Of a stretch of 64,000 bases of DNA, positions 9,111 to 17,899 are shown one piece after another. Position numbers and translations under genes: made by a program. Location of the stretch: the NCBI GenBank assembly GCA_963932955.1, contig CAWVRK010000004.1:1-64000 (forward strand), written 5' to 3'. Origin of the DNA: Flavicella sp963932955. GTDB lineage: Bacteria > Bacteroidota > Bacteroidia > Flavobacteriales > Flavobacteriaceae. Each line of letters begins with the position of its first letter. Position 1 is the first letter of the stretch. Under the pieces are notes generated by a model, which ran no database searches, was not told the origin of the DNA, and was given only the letters and a program-made list of their open reading frames with translations.

Positions 9111-10418
9111 ATGAATTTAAAAAAAGGAGATAAAAAATTAATTGGAGCATGGGCGTTTTACGACTGGGCAAATTCAGTTTATTCCTTGGTCATCGGTACG
9201 GCAATTTTTCCGATTTACTACAACAGCATTACTGGAGGAAACGAGGCTTCGGTTTCCTTTTTGGGGCGCGATTTTAACAACGCAACACTCTACACTTACG
9301 CCCTGTCTTTTTCGTTTTTTGCGGTCGTTGTCCTGTCTCCCATCTTGTCTAGTATTGCGGATACAATGGGGAATAAAAAGCGTTTTATGCAGTTTTTTTG
9401 TCTTTTGGGTTCGGGGGCTGTTTCGGCTTTGTTTTTTTTTAAAGGCGTTGATACACTTTGGGTAGGCATTGTCTTTATGGTTTTGGCGAGCATTGGTTTT
9501 TGGGGAAGTTTGGTGTTTTACAATGCTTACCTTACGGAAGTTGCCTACCCAGAAGATCACGACCAAGTCAGTGCAAAAGGCTTTATCATGGGGTATTTGG
9601 GCTCTGTTATTTTGTTGATGATGAGTTTGGTTTTGCAAATGAAGCCAGAGTTGTTTGGGATTTCAGATGCCACATTGCCAGCTCGAATTTCTTTTTTGAT
9701 GGTGGGTGTATGGTGGTTTGTTTTTGCACAATATACTTTCAAATATTTGCCGAAAAACACTTTTGGCAGAAAGCCCTCAAAAGATTTTATATTCAAAGGG
9801 TTTCAAGAATTGGCAACGGTTTGGAAAGAATTGAAAACACAAAGGGAATTGAAACTGTTTTTAACAGCCTTCTTTTTGTTGAGTGTTGGCGTACAAACCA
9901 TTATTTTGATAGCCTCGTTATTTGGGGACAAAGAATTGGGCTTGGGAACCGAAAAATTGATCATCACGATTTTACTAATTCAATTGGTGGCCATTTTGGG
10001 AGCCTATCTTTTTTCAAAACTTTCCTTTAAAATAGGAAACATCAAAACCTTAAAAATCACCATATTTGGATGGGGTTTGATAACTGTTGGGGCTTACATG
10101 CTTGAAAAAGAAAACCCGCATGTTTCTTATCAGTTTTATGCTTTAGGAGGACTGTTGGGCTTGGTGTTGGGAGCTATTCAATCACTATCAAGGTCAACGT
10201 ATTCCAAACTTATTCCCGAAACCACAAAGGACAATACGACCTACTTTAGTTTTTACGATGTAACCGAAAAAGTGGCCATCGTCCTGGGTACATTTATCAC
10301 CGGTTTTGTCATCACGCTCACCGGCTCTATGAAGGCATCGGTTTTTATTTTGGCACTCTTTTTCTTTGCGGCATTTGTGGTGTTGAGCTTTCTTAAAAAA
10401 ACGAAATACGTCTCTTAA
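9111..10418 (+). CDS. MFS transporter, UMF1/Atg22-like family
   Basis: About 435 aa with roughly 12 hydrophobic helices. The N-terminal signature AWAFYDWANSVYSLVI and the loop YNAYLTEVAYPEDHDQVSAKG are diagnostic of the UMF1 (vacuole effluxer Atg22-like) family. The substrate in bacteria is unknown. The open frame begins at a TTG at 9051, but the ATG at 9111 gives the usual N-terminus. Its stop codon overlaps the stop of the convergent M1 peptidase at 10415-10418, with no terminator between them. Confidence 0.9.
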   Translation: MNLKKGDKKLIGAWAFYDWANSVYSLVIGTAIFPIYYNSITGGNEASVSFLGRDFNNATLYTYALSFSFFAVVVLSPILSSIADTMGNKKRFMQFFCLLGSGAVSALFFFKGVDTLWVGIVFMVLASIGFWGSLVFYNAYLTEVAYPEDHDQVSAKGFIMGYLGSVILLMMSLVLQMKPELFGISDATLPARISFLMVGVWWFVFAQYTFKYLPKNTFGRKPSKDFIFKGFQELATVWKELKTQRELKLFLTAFFLLSVGVQTIILIASLFGDKELGLGTEKLIITILLIQLVAILGAYLFSKLSFKIGNIKTLKITIFGWGLITVGAYMLEKENPHVSYQFYALGGLLGLVLGAIQSLSRSTYSKLIPETTKDNTTYFSFYDVTEKVAIVLGTFITGFVITLTGSMKASVFILALFFFAAFVVLSFLKKTKYVS

Positions 10419-12070
10419 AAATCCGAAGATTTGTCGCTATTCATTTTACTTTTGATATAAAAATTTTTGTCCACCGAGAAATGCGTGGTTTTTTCATGCA
10501 AACGCATTGTTTTCCATTCGCTGGCAGGCTGTATCCACTTTTCGGTATTGTTGTGGTTTATTTTGAGAGGCATGTTAAAATCAGCGAGGGTATTTGTCCA
10601 TCGGTAGTGGAAGTTGTTCCTTACGATTCGGTACTCAAAAACAGGAATGTCTGTGGTTCTCAAATATTGGTCAAAAATTTTTGAGAGATCCTGTCCCAGC
10701 GTTTTACTGATATAGTTTTCTATTTGTGCTGTACTGACGGTTTGGTGGTAAAATTCTCTATTCATTCCCCTTAGCAGCGCACGCCATTTTTGAGCGTCCT
10801 TGACAAGCTGTCGGATGGTGTGCAACATGTTGGCACCTTTGAAGTACATGTCACTTGATCCTTCGTGGTTTACGCCGTAATGTCCGATGATGGTACGGTC
10901 ATTGGAAATGCCTTCTCGCAACCCAATCACATAAGCATCAGCGGCCTCTTTTCCATAGTGGTATTCCAAAAATAAACTCTCAGCATAATTGGTAAAACTC
11001 TCGTGAATCCACATATCTGCAATGTCTTTGTTTGTGATGTTGTTTGCAAACCATTCGTGCCCCGATTCGTGTACGATGATAAAGTCAAACTTCAGTCCCC
11101 ATCCCGTTCCACTCAAATCGGCACCTCTATAACCATTCTCATAGCCATTTCCATAAGTGACTGCACTTTGGTGTTCCATGCCGAGGTAGGGGACTTCTAC
11201 CAATTTGTAGCTGTCTTCGTAAAAAGGGTAGGGGCCAAACCAATATTCAAAAGCTTCCAAAGTTCGTTTGGCTTCTTTGAATTGTTGCTTTGCTTTTTGA
11301 AGGTTTTCTCGCAGTACATAATAGCTGCAATCTAATATTCCTGCCTCTCCCACATATTTTTCATCGAAATGTACATAGTCACCCACAGAGAGGTGAACAC
11401 CGTAGTTGTTGATGGGCTGGGTCACCTTCCAATGATAGGTTATTGATTTTTGGGAGGGTTTTAATTCTGTGCCGACCAACCTTCCGTTTCCGACTGCAAC
11501 CAAATTTTCTGAAACGGTATAATGCAAGTTGACTCCCCTGTCAGGTTCGTCGTACATATGGTCTTTGCAAGGCCACCAGACACTTGCGCCTTGTCCTTGG
11601 CAACTGGTCGCAACAAAGTCAAGACCATTGTTGTCTTTTGTCCAAGTGAATCCTGCGTCCCATGGTGGATTTGTACTGGTCTTTGGCTTTCCTGAAAAAC
11701 TAAGAACAAGTTGTTCTTGTTGTCCAGCAACTTGGTTTTTTAGGAGTTCTATAAAATGGGCATTTCCACGTTTGGTGATTTTCAATTCTTTTTCGTCTTG
11801 CGAAGCTTTTAAGAGCTGCATGGGTGCTTGAAGATCAATCTGCATGAGTTGGTTTGATGAAAGAACGGTGTAAGTGACGGTATTAGTGCCCCATACAAAT
11901 TGCGGGTCTGTTTTGATTGTCATCGACAAATCATAATGCTGCAAATCCCACCAAATTCTTTCGAGAGTAACCTGACCTCTTAGGGAGTCTTGTTCTGAAA
12001 AAACGTTCAATTCTTGTGCCATGTTGACAAAGGAAACCGTGAGAAAAATCCAGAGAAGTGTTTTTTGCAT
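10415..12070 (-). CDS. secreted M1 family metallopeptidase
   Basis: 551 aa. Aminopeptidase-N-like zinc enzyme. A signal peptide (to about residue 18, NMAQE) exports it. An N-terminal beta domain leads to the catalytic part: the exopeptidase-type motif appears as GMEHQSAVTY, the zinc site as HESGHEW, and the third ligand in WIHESFTNYAE. It is shorter than classical ~850-residue aminopeptidases and lacks the C-terminal superhelical domain, as is common for secreted Bacteroidota members. Probable role: peptide trimming for nutrition. Confidence 0.93.
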   Translation of the reverse strand: MQKTLLWIFLTVSFVNMAQELNVFSEQDSLRGQVTLERIWWDLQHYDLSMTIKTDPQFVWGTNTVTYTVLSSNQLMQIDLQAPMQLLKASQDEKELKITKRGNAHFIELLKNQVAGQQEQLVLSFSGKPKTSTNPPWDAGFTWTKDNNGLDFVATSCQGQGASVWWPCKDHMYDEPDRGVNLHYTVSENLVAVGNGRLVGTELKPSQKSITYHWKVTQPINNYGVHLSVGDYVHFDEKYVGEAGILDCSYYVLRENLQKAKQQFKEAKRTLEAFEYWFGPYPFYEDSYKLVEVPYLGMEHQSAVTYGNGYENGYRGADLSGTGWGLKFDFIIVHESGHEWFANNITNKDIADMWIHESFTNYAESLFLEYHYGKEAADAYVIGLREGISNDRTIIGHYGVNHEGSSDMYFKGANMLHTIRQLVKDAQKWRALLRGMNREFYHQTVSTAQIENYISKTLGQDLSKIFDQYLRTTDIPVFEYRIVRNNFHYRWTNTLADFNMPLKINHNNTEKWIQPASEWKTMRLHEKTTHFSVDKNFYIKSKMNSDKSSDF

Positions 12071-12143
12071 GGTTTTATTTTTTTAAAAGGAATGCTTTTA
12101 AAACGCTACAAAATTGTAAGGGTCTTGCCTTTCGAGACCGATC

Positions 12144-12563
12144 TTAAAACAGTTCTCTTTCAGAAAAATGAAATGCAGTTTCAATGGCTGCATTTGCATT
12201 ACTGTCAGAACCGTGAACTGCATTTTCAGTCATGGAAGATGCAAATAATTTTCGAATCGTTCCTTCGGCTGCTTCTGCAGGGTTGGTCGCACCAATCAAA
12301 GCTCTAAAATCTTCAATTGCATTTTCTTTTTCCAATACTGCAGCGACAATAGGTCCTCGTGTCATAAAGGCAACCAATCCTTTAAAAAAAGGACGTTCGC
12401 TATGAATTGCATAAAAGGACTCAGCATCTTTTTGAGACATTTGTGTCAATTTCATACCAACAATGCGAAAACCGGCATTGTTTATTTTTTCTAAAATAGT
12501 TCCCATCATGCCTTTTTCTACAGCATCGGGTTTCAGCATGGTGAAAGTTCTATTTGTTCTCAT
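12144..12563 (-). CDS. ndk: nucleoside diphosphate kinase
   Basis: 139 aa, normal length. Transfers the gamma phosphate from ATP to NDPs. Visible: TFTMLKPDAVEKG at the N-terminus and the catalytic His in NAVHGSDSNANA near residue 118. Divergent from nrnA across a 190-nt spacer. Confidence 0.97.
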   Translation of the reverse strand: MRTNRTFTMLKPDAVEKGMMGTILEKINNAGFRIVGMKLTQMSQKDAESFYAIHSERPFFKGLVAFMTRGPIVAAVLEKENAIEDFRALIGATNPAEAAEGTIRKLFASSMTENAVHGSDSNANAAIETAFHFSERELF

Positions 12564-12635
12564 TTTATTTTTTTTGTAAAGATACTTTTTTTATTAGCAT
12601 AGCCTTCGTTGGTACACAGAATTCTTTGTGAGTTG

Positions 12636-12661
12636 GAGTCCGCACAATTTCTCTAGGACTC
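12636..12661. repeat. inverted repeat between ndk and nrnA
   Basis: GAGTCC (12636-12641) and GGACTC (12656-12661) separated by 14 nt, in the spacer of two divergent genes. It could be an operator or chance; there is no T-run. Confidence 0.3.
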
Positions 12662-12740
12662 ACTATTTATATAGGGATGTCAATCATTTTTTTATCATTT
12701 AATTAACGGAACCTTTGAAATTTATTTTCTTTTATTATTG

Positions 12741-12748
12741 TATATTCG
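12741..12748 (+). promoter_or_regulatory. putative -7 element for nrnA
   Basis: TATATTCG, one mismatch to TAnnTTTG, ending 6 nt before the ATG at 12755; TTTG lies 23 nt upstream at 12714-12717. The position predicts a nearly leaderless mRNA. Confidence 0.5.
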
Positions 12749-12754
12749 CGACTT

Positions 12755-13786
12755 ATGAATTCACAGTCAATTAGTGCCTTAAAAAAATTACTTTCAAAAC
12801 CCCAAAAGATCAGTTTGGTTACCCACCGAAACCCGGATGGAGATGCCATAGGATCTTCATTGGCGATGCAGCATTATTTAAAAAGTAAAGGGCACTCGGT
12901 GCAAACAGTTTTGCCCAATGAAGCGCCTGCTTTTTTGCAGTGGCTTCCCGGTGCCGAAACGACCTTGAAATTTGACAAGCAAAACCAACGGTCCAAACAA
13001 GCGATCCTAGAGTCCAATATCCTTTTTGTCTTGGATTTCAACGCGCTGCACAGAGTGGGAGAAACCATGCAGGCAGTTTTGGAAAGCTACACGGGAACTT
13101 TTGTAATGATAGACCACCACCAGCAACCGGAACCTTTATCTGAGTTTGTCTATTCAGACACGTCCATTTGTGCGACCTGTCAGATGGTTTATCACTTTAT
13201 TGACATGCTCGGAGATTTAGATTGCATTGACGCCGCAATAGCTTCTTGTTTGTATACAGGCATCATGACTGATACGGGGTCTTTTCGTTTTTCATCCACA
13301 ACAGCTCTTACCCACGAAGTGGTGGCTGATTTGATTGCCAAAGGAGCAGACAACGCGATGATTCACGACCGCGTTTTCAATACCAATTCTTCTAGTAGAT
13401 TGGAATTGATGGGAATCGCTTTGACCAACATGGTAGTTTTGCAAGAAAGCCACACAGCCTATATGACGCTTTCGGTCACAGAATTGGAAAGATGCAACTA
13501 TCAAAAAGGAGATACCGAAGGGTTGGTCAATTATGGGCTTTCCTTAAAAGGAATTTATATGTCAGCAATTTTTATAGAAGATTCAGAACAAAATATTGTA
13601 AAAATATCTTTTCGCTCAAAGGGGCGTTTTTCAGTAAATCAATTTTCGAGAAATCACTTCCATGGGGGTGGACATGATAATGCCGCTGGAGGAAGGTCAA
13701 CAAGCTCGTTGGAGACAGCTGTGGAAAGATTTGTCAGCCTTTTGCCAACCTATAAAGAAGCTTTAGCGGAGTCCTATGAATCCTAA
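12755..13786 (+). CDS. nrnA: DHH/DHHA1 phosphoesterase, NrnA-like
   Basis: 343 aa. The family hydrolyses short oligoribonucleotides and 3'-phosphoadenosine 5'-phosphate; some members cleave cyclic-dinucleotide products. DHH domain: RNPDGDAIGSSLA near the N-terminus, then DFN and the signature IDHHQQPE; the metal-site Asp follows in TDTGSF. The DHHA1 domain ends with GGGHDNAAGG. The following gldI start overlaps the end by 11 nt, so it leads an operon with gldI and the prolyl isomerases. Confidence 0.9.
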   Translation: MNSQSISALKKLLSKPQKISLVTHRNPDGDAIGSSLAMQHYLKSKGHSVQTVLPNEAPAFLQWLPGAETTLKFDKQNQRSKQAILESNILFVLDFNALHRVGETMQAVLESYTGTFVMIDHHQQPEPLSEFVYSDTSICATCQMVYHFIDMLGDLDCIDAAIASCLYTGIMTDTGSFRFSSTTALTHEVVADLIAKGADNAMIHDRVFNTNSSSRLELMGIALTNMVVLQESHTAYMTLSVTELERCNYQKGDTEGLVNYGLSLKGIYMSAIFIEDSEQNIVKISFRSKGRFSVNQFSRNHFHGGGHDNAAGGRSTSSLETAVERFVSLLPTYKEALAESYES

Positions 13787-14306
13787 TGTTTTTGTATCAC
13801 TTCTTTTCGCATTCTTTTTGGCTTGCAACTCACCAAGTCCCAGAAGACCTATTGTCAAGAGTTCAACAACAGTTCTTGAAAAATCCGTAACTTTAAATAA
13901 AAAAATAGTTACCCTTGAACAGGCCTACATAAAACGTTTTGTCGCGAAAGACACTTTACACGACTACATCAATTCAAACAAAGGTTTTTGGTATTGCTAT
14001 CTCCACAAAAACAGCTCAGAGTCCCATCCTTCTAAAGGAAATCAAGTGTTTTATGAACAAGAAATTCAAAGCTTGGATGGAACTGTTTTGTTGTCCAAAG
14101 AAGCGTTGGGCATCCAATCCTATATAGTTGACAAAGAACATCGTATAAAGGGGATTCAAGAAGGAATCAAAATAATGCGTTTGGGAGAAGAAGTGCAATT
14201 TGTTTTTTCTTCTTTTGTCGCTTACCGTTCAAAGGGGAATTTGGAATACAATATAGGCCCCAACCAGCCCGTAGTCTGTAGAATTAAATTAATATCAATC
14301 AAATAA
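13776..14306 (+). CDS. gldI: gliding motility-associated FKBP-like lipoprotein GldI
   Basis: 176 aa. GldI is a lipoprotein with an FKBP-type fold required for gliding in Flavobacterium johnsoniae, presumably for folding or stability of other Gld proteins. Seen: a signal with lipobox FFLAC, a linker, and an FKBP-like C-terminal half with LGEEVQFVFSSFVAY and the final strand CRIKLISIK. The FKBP active-site residues are poorly conserved, as expected for GldI. It overlaps nrnA and is followed by three more PPIase lipoproteins on the same strand. Confidence 0.85.
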   Translation: MNPNVFVSLLFAFFLACNSPSPRRPIVKSSTTVLEKSVTLNKKIVTLEQAYIKRFVAKDTLHDYINSNKGFWYCYLHKNSSESHPSKGNQVFYEQEIQSLDGTVLLSKEALGIQSYIVDKEHRIKGIQEGIKIMRLGEEVQFVFSSFVAYRSKGNLEYNIGPNQPVVCRIKLISIK

Positions 14307-14317
14307 ATACAAACCAT

Positions 14318-15271
14318 ATGAAAATCAAACACATCACTCACTTAGGAGTATTGGCTGCAACGATTGCTTTTACCTCCTGTGAAAATCAAAAAAGACAAGA
14401 CAATTTAGCAACAGGCTTAGACTCAGTGAGCTACGCTTTGGGATTGGACATGGCAACAAAAATAGCTGAGAACTTTAAAAACGCCAACAACCACGCTTTT
14501 GTTCAGGGCTATCGCGATGCAGCAGATTCTACAAATGTAAAAATTCAAAAAGAGGAAATCAACGATATTTTGAGAACCTTTTTTATGAAAAAGCAACAAG
14601 AAGCCATGGCGCAAGCTCAAGATACTACCGGAACACTTTCTGTTGTCGCTGTCAACGCGAACACGACCAGTGATTTGTTGACAGAAGCAGATACCGTGAG
14701 TTATGCTTTGGGATTGGACATGTCTTACCGGATGAAACCCAATTTCAAAGAAGTAAAAGACGCTCTTTTTATTCAAGGTTATGAAGAAGCAGCGGATTCT
14801 TTAAAAGTGTTGTTGGAAGTAAAAGACATCAACGATATTCTGACAAATTATTTCAAAAAGAAAAGTGAAGCCGATGCGCTTGTTCAAAAAGAAGCGGGAC
14901 TTCAATTTTTAGAAGCAAACAAAAACAAAGAAGGTGTTTTGACTACCGACAGTGGTTTGCAATACATCGTTGTCAAAGAAGGAAGCAATAACAAGCCATC
15001 TGCTACGGACAATGTGACGGTACACTACCATGGAACGACTCCCGAAGGAGTTGTATTTGACAGTTCCGTAGATCGTGGAGAACCTTCTTCATTTGGATTG
15101 AACCAAGTGATAAAGGGATGGACAGAAGGTTTGCAATTGATGGGAGAGGGTGCCAAATTCAAATTCTTTATCCCTCAAGAATTGGCCTACGGAGCGAATC
15201 CAAGAGGCGGTGTGATCAAACCTTTTATGCCCTTGGTTTTTGATGTAGAGTTGATCAAAATCAACAAATAA
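14318..15271 (+). CDS. FKBP-type prolyl isomerase lipoprotein with duplicated N-domain
   Basis: 317 aa. Catalyses cis-trans isomerisation of Xaa-Pro bonds in the periplasm. After a lipobox (FTSCE) come two copies of an FkpA/Mip-like helical N-domain: the phrase DSVSYALGLDMATKI near residue 30 recurs as DTVSYALGLDMSYRM near 127, each followed by FxQGYxxAADS and INDIL. The FKBP domain occupies about residues 205-317 (VHYHGTTPEGVVFDSS, GWTEGLQLM, IPQELAYG). Such N-domains dimerise other FKBPs; a tandem copy could make one chain mimic a dimer. It lies 11 nt after gldI. Confidence 0.92.
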   Translation: MKIKHITHLGVLAATIAFTSCENQKRQDNLATGLDSVSYALGLDMATKIAENFKNANNHAFVQGYRDAADSTNVKIQKEEINDILRTFFMKKQQEAMAQAQDTTGTLSVVAVNANTTSDLLTEADTVSYALGLDMSYRMKPNFKEVKDALFIQGYEEAADSLKVLLEVKDINDILTNYFKKKSEADALVQKEAGLQFLEANKNKEGVLTTDSGLQYIVVKEGSNNKPSATDNVTVHYHGTTPEGVVFDSSVDRGEPSSFGLNQVIKGWTEGLQLMGEGAKFKFFIPQELAYGANPRGGVIKPFMPLVFDVELIKINK

Positions 15272-15273
15272 AA

Positions 15274-15747
15274 ATGAGAATTCTAAAAAATACCCTTCCT
15301 TTTGTTCTTTTTGTTTTGTTCAACTCTTGTGACAGCAAGCAAGAAAATTCTATTTCATATGCCGAAAACAAGGCAGAAGGGATGGCTTTTTTAGAAGATA
15401 ATGCTTCCACTCCAGGAGTGGTGACTACCCAAAGTGGCTTGCAATACAAAGTACTAAAAGAAGGATTTGGTACAGTTCCTACAGGAAATTCAACGGTGGA
15501 TGTTCATTACCACGGTACTTTTATCGATGGGCACGTTTTTGACAGTTCTGTAGACCGAGGTACATCCATTACTTTTGGCTTGAATCGTGTAATCCAGGGA
15601 TGGACGGAGGGATTGCAACTCATGAAGCCCGGAGCTATTTACAAGCTGTACATTCCCTACAATTTGGCTTATGGTGCTCAAGGTAGGGGAGGAATTCCAC
15701 CTTATTCTGCTTTGATTTTTGAAGTGGAACTGATACAAATTTTATAA
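15274..15747 (+). CDS. FKBP-type prolyl isomerase lipoprotein, short form
   Basis: 157 aa. A lipoprotein signal (lipobox LFNSC), a short linker, then one FKBP domain. VHYHGTFIDGHVFDSSVDRG, GWTEGLQLM and IPYNLAYG are closely similar to the preceding gene, so the two probably arose by duplication, this one without the helical N-domains. It starts 2 nt after the upstream stop. Confidence 0.92.
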   Translation: MRILKNTLPFVLFVLFNSCDSKQENSISYAENKAEGMAFLEDNASTPGVVTTQSGLQYKVLKEGFGTVPTGNSTVDVHYHGTFIDGHVFDSSVDRGTSITFGLNRVIQGWTEGLQLMKPGAIYKLYIPYNLAYGAQGRGGIPPYSALIFEVELIQIL

Positions 15748-15755
15748 CAGAACAG

Positions 15756-16793
15756 ATGAAGCGAATTAAAATTATTTGTTTTGTATGGATTGGTTTACTG
15801 CTCTCTTGCCACCAGACCATGAATTTAGAAGATGGGCTGTACGCATCTTTTGAGACAAGCAGCGGTGACTTGACCATTGAATTGCACTACAAGGAAACCC
15901 CTTTGACCGTTGCCAATTTTGTTTCTTTGACAGAAGGAGACAATCCCAATGTCACAGACTCACTAAAAGGCAAAAAGTTTTACGACGGTTTGCCTTTTCA
16001 TAGGGTCATTCCAAATTTTATGCTGCAAGGGGGAGATATCCGACGAAATGGATCGGGAGATCCCGGTTTTAAATTTGCAGATGAATTTCCTACAAATTCA
16101 AAAGGAGAATTGCTTTTCAAGCACGATCGCAGAGGCGTTTTATCAATGGCCAATTCCGGACCTAATACAAATGGTAGTCAGTTTTTTATCACCCACAAAG
16201 AAACCCCATGGTTAGACGGAAAACATTCAGTTTTTGGAAAGGTGGTTACTGGAATGGATTTGCTAGATTCGATTCGTCAAGGAGACCTGATGCAACGCGT
16301 GAAAATTTTGAGGATAGGCAAAGAAGCAAAAGATTTTGACGCGGTTAAAACCTTTCAAGCTACCTTGAGCAAAATGCTTGAATTGGAAGTGTTGAAAAAG
16401 AAAAAACAAGCCAAAGACAGCATGCTGTTTTCAAAAAAAATGAAGGAAACCCAAGCGCTTGTGTTGGCTTCTGGCTTGAAAATAATACACCTGAATAAGG
16501 GCAATGGCAAACGTGTTCGTGAGGGGAATCGTATCCGAGTGCACTACACAGGCTATTATGCACACGGTGCTATTTTTGACAGTTCGCTTTCCCGCGGTCA
16601 AACTTTTGATTTTGTCGTAGGTGTGGATCGTGTCATCGAGGGGTGGACATTAGGGGTTCAACAACTTGAAGAAGGTGGAAGTGCCCGACTTTTTATTCCC
16701 TATTCGCTTGCCTATGGAGCCAAGGGTTTTGGAATCATTCCTCCAAAAGCAAGTTTGGTTTTTGATATAGAAATTATAAAAATTGAAGATTGA
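15756..16793 (+). CDS. cyclophilin-FKBP fusion lipoprotein (two PPIase folds)
   Basis: 345 aa. A signal with lipobox LLLSC, then a cyclophilin domain (about 27-190: FHRVIPNFMLQGGD, SMANSGPNTNGSQFFIT, LDGKHSVFGKV), a Lys-rich helical linker (about 195-235) and a C-terminal FKBP domain (about 240-345: VHYTGYYAHGAIFDSS, GWTLGVQQL, IPYSLAYG). Both catalytic cores look intact, so one surface-anchored chain carries two unrelated prolyl isomerase folds. It overlaps the PAP2 gene by one base. Confidence 0.93.
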   Translation: MKRIKIICFVWIGLLLSCHQTMNLEDGLYASFETSSGDLTIELHYKETPLTVANFVSLTEGDNPNVTDSLKGKKFYDGLPFHRVIPNFMLQGGDIRRNGSGDPGFKFADEFPTNSKGELLFKHDRRGVLSMANSGPNTNGSQFFITHKETPWLDGKHSVFGKVVTGMDLLDSIRQGDLMQRVKILRIGKEAKDFDAVKTFQATLSKMLELEVLKKKKQAKDSMLFSKKMKETQALVLASGLKIIHLNKGNGKRVREGNRIRVHYTGYYAHGAIFDSSLSRGQTFDFVVGVDRVIEGWTLGVQQLEEGGSARLFIPYSLAYGAKGFGIIPPKASLVFDIEIIKIED

Positions 16794-17353
16794 TGTTCGA
16801 AACTTTGTTGAAATTAGACAAAAATATGTTGGTGTTTTTAAATGGGTTGGGCTCAGACCAGTGGGATTCCTTTTGGCTGTACGCAACGAAACAATTCAAT
16901 TGGGTTCCCTTGTTTGTGGTGGTGCTTTTTTTATTGTTGCGGTATTTAGGTTGGAAAAAATGGCTTTTTCTTCTTTTTTTTACCGCGGTGTTGATTGCGT
17001 TTTCTGATCAATTCACCAACATGATTCGCGTGATTTTCAAACGTCTGAGGCCGATCAATGATCCCTTAGTCGTCGAGCATTTGCGCGTTTTGATTCGACC
17101 TCAGAGCTACAGTTTCACTTCTGGGCATGCAACCACATCAACAGCAGTGGCTGTCTTTGTCATTTTGTTGCTGCGAAACCATTTCAAATACATCAAATTC
17201 TTTGTGTTGTTTCCCTTGGTTTTTGCCTACAGTAGGTTGTATTTGGGCGTTCATTATCCGCTAGACATCCTTGCAGGCGCAACTGTTGGTATGAGCATTG
17301 GTTACGGTGCATACAAATTGTTTCGTTGGTTTGAATTTCGGTATTTTGACTAG
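16793..17353 (+). CDS. PAP2-family membrane phosphatase
   Basis: 186 aa with about five membrane helices. The three phosphatase motifs are present: KRLRPINDP, SFTSGHATTS and SRLYLGVHYPLD. Such enzymes dephosphorylate undecaprenyl diphosphate, phosphatidate or lipid A; which one applies here cannot be told. The ATG at 16793 shares its A with the TGA of the upstream gene, which indicates coupling and ends the nrnA-gldI-PPIase operon before a strong terminator. Confidence 0.92.
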   Translation: MFETLLKLDKNMLVFLNGLGSDQWDSFWLYATKQFNWVPLFVVVLFLLLRYLGWKKWLFLLFFTAVLIAFSDQFTNMIRVIFKRLRPINDPLVVEHLRVLIRPQSYSFTSGHATTSTAVAVFVILLLRNHFKYIKFFVLFPLVFAYSRLYLGVHYPLDILAGATVGMSIGYGAYKLFRWFEFRYFD

Positions 17354-17368
17354 GCTTTGTAAGTAAAA

Positions 17369-17412
17369 GCCAAAAAAACTCCAATAGAATTTTCTATTGG
17401 AGTTTTTTTGGC
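17369..17412. terminator. bidirectional terminator, 21-bp perfect palindrome
   Basis: Arms 17369-17389 and 17392-17412 are exact reverse complements, with only 2 nt between them. The core is ACTCCAATAGAA/TTCTATTGGAGT, flanked by A7 on the left and T7 on the right. It lies between convergent genes and fits both. Confidence 0.92.
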
Positions 17413-17455
17413 AATCTTTTGCGATGTGTAAGCATAGGGGCCTATTTACAAAACA

Positions 17456-17818
17456 TCAAATGTCTTCAAAATTCACATCTGTAAATGAATTTGTGTTTTC
17501 GTCACCGCCTGTTTGGATTTCTTCTTTTTTGAAATCTTTTTGATGCCGGTCACTAATCACTTCCAATCCTTTTTCCTTTAAGATGTAATCCGTGGCAGCG
17601 GCCAACATTTCGTTGAACTCTTTGAAATCTTCTTTGTAAAGATAGATTTTGTGTTTTTGGTAATGGAAAGATCCATCATCATGGGTGAACTTTTTACTTT
17701 CAGTAACAGTGAGGTAGTAGTCATCAGCTTTGGTGGCTCTTACATCAAAAAAATAAGTTCTTCTTCCAGCTCTCAATATTTGAGAAAATATTTCATCTTG
17801 TTCCGTGTGCTCTTTCAT
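17456..17818 (-). CDS. DUF3276 (PUR-like) nucleic-acid-binding protein
   Basis: 120 aa. The DUF3276 family shares the PUR-repeat fold of BpuR and human PUR-alpha, which bind single-stranded DNA or RNA. Seen: GRRTYFFDVRATKADDYYLT, a beta-rich core with KIYLYKEDFKEF, a helix, then an acidic disordered tail. It is close to universal in Bacteroidota; its role is unclear but probably regulatory. Single gene. Confidence 0.88.
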   Translation of the reverse strand: MKEHTEQDEIFSQILRAGRRTYFFDVRATKADDYYLTVTESKKFTHDDGSFHYQKHKIYLYKEDFKEFNEMLAAATDYILKEKGLEVISDRHQKDFKKEEIQTGGDENTNSFTDVNFEDI

Positions 17819-17899
17819 GTCTATTTTTTAACGGTTAAATTTCAAAAATAAATGGAGGATACACAAATCTATTAAATATTTTTCTTTTTTACTGAAATA

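Noticed and set aside
9174..9638. 154-codon minus-strand frame
   Set aside because: Shadow of the UMF1 transporter; basic and low in hydrophobic residues as expected for the antisense of a membrane protein.
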